Shown piece after piece: positions 63,742 through 64,000 of a stretch of 64,000 bases of DNA (its first letter is position 1; every line of letters begins with the position of its first letter). Under the pieces are notes generated by a model that had not been told where the DNA came from, did no database searches, and saw only the letters and a program-made list of their open reading frames with translations. Source of the stretch: Verrucomicrobiota bacterium. Lineage in GTDB: Bacteria > Verrucomicrobiota > Verrucomicrobiia > Methylacidiphilales > UBA1321. The translations under genes and the position numbers were made by a program. Where the stretch lies: positions 1 through 64,000 of the forward strand of contig JABDHJ010000002.1 in the NCBI GenBank assembly GCA_013285645.1. The letters run 5' to 3'.

Positions 63742-64000
63742 AACCGAAAGCTTCTCTCCAGAGTATGCGATTATTCCAGCGTTCATAATAATTACCAGCT
63801 AGAAACCAGCACTAGGGAACGCGTAATTTGCCTAAGTGGACGGCAGGTTTTATCTGGAGCCTCCCGACGCTTAGATATAGGGTTCACGACCATGGTGACA
63901 CCGGAGGCTAAACCGCAGTGCTCGGTTACCGCGTTGCCTTGGCCCTCGACCGATCTAGCGCCGGTCATGGCCCTGCACGGAGCAAACTCTAAAACGCTCG
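63742..64000. other. Right edge with possible partial gene
   Basis: An ATG at 63892 opens a frame that runs off the end for 36 codons (MVTPEAKPQCSVTALP) without a ribosome binding site or known motif. The sequence is GC-rich compared with the HNH gene. I do not call a gene. Confidence 0.3.

Noticed and set aside
1-64000. CRISPR arrays, rRNA genes and intact insertion sequences
   Set aside because: No regularly spaced repeats, no rRNA-like sequence and no complete transposase were seen in the window.

Overview
The window looks like a chromosomal segment of a Verrucomicrobiota bacterium, probably a heterotrophic polysaccharide degrader of the Opitutae/Spartobacteria-like groups. The strongest marker is a complete run of four prepilin-like genes matching the Verru_Chthon cassette (order D-B-C-A, 26.6-31.2 kb). 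It is followed by a PEP-CTERM protein with autotransporter-type beta-strand repeats, and by several LacI/AraC-controlled glycoside hydrolases. Family calls come from reading the translations by eye; no database search was possible.

Layout. 0-4.3 kb: the end of a PP2C/SpoIIE-like phosphatase, a tiny membrane protein, then a likely operon of a DUF5069 protein, a TetR repressor and an EmrB/EmrA drug-efflux pair. 4.5-4.8 kb: convergent tRNA-Gln(CTG) and tRNA-Asn(GTT). 5-9.9 kb: a VOC protein and a small membrane protein, divergent from a four-gene operon of response regulator, histidine kinase, COG4705 membrane protein and YncE-like beta-propeller. 10-14.5 kb: a tightly packed minus-strand operon (NAD-dependent epimerase, SDR, membrane metallophosphoesterase, SDR, 34-residue membrane protein) divergent from a TetR regulator.

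15-41 kb is a carbohydrate-utilisation region: SSS symporter, clan GH-A hydrolase, FAD-dependent oxidoreductase, AraC regulator, PhyH dioxygenase, LacI regulator, the prepilin cassette, the PEP-CTERM protein, a GH39-like enzyme, a GH29 alpha-L-fucosidase, a pectate-lyase-like beta-helix protein, a second AraC regulator and an L-fucose-isomerase-family protein. Five copies of one 13-bp palindrome (TGTTA-N3-TAACA) lie upstream of the FAD operon, the LacI gene/prepilin cassette, the PEP-CTERM gene and the fucosidase/lyase pair. This is the signature of a single LacI-type regulon joining fucose-rich glycan breakdown to a surface-protein cassette. Decayed gene pieces (SGNH hydrolase, FAD enzyme, acid phosphatase, integrase) show past rearrangement.

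41-64 kb is accessory DNA: an integrase fragment and a hipBA toxin-antitoxin pair with its own operators. A tRNA-3'-end-like att candidate then precedes an integrase, an excisionase-like protein, a possible AEP-type replication protein, a SWIM-finger protein and a mobilisation module. This looks like an integrative mobilisable element. It carries a minus-strand run of six genes that looks like a defence module: PLD-SNF2 helicase, Eco57I-like methyltransferase fused to DUF3800, a RelE/Barnase-like small protein, an EVE-domain protein, a class III nucleotide cyclase and a DUF5131-DUF3102-like fusion. The EVE-cyclase pair inside a methylase/helicase operon is the best candidate for an undescribed system. 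An HNH endonuclease gene lies upstream, behind a strong terminator.
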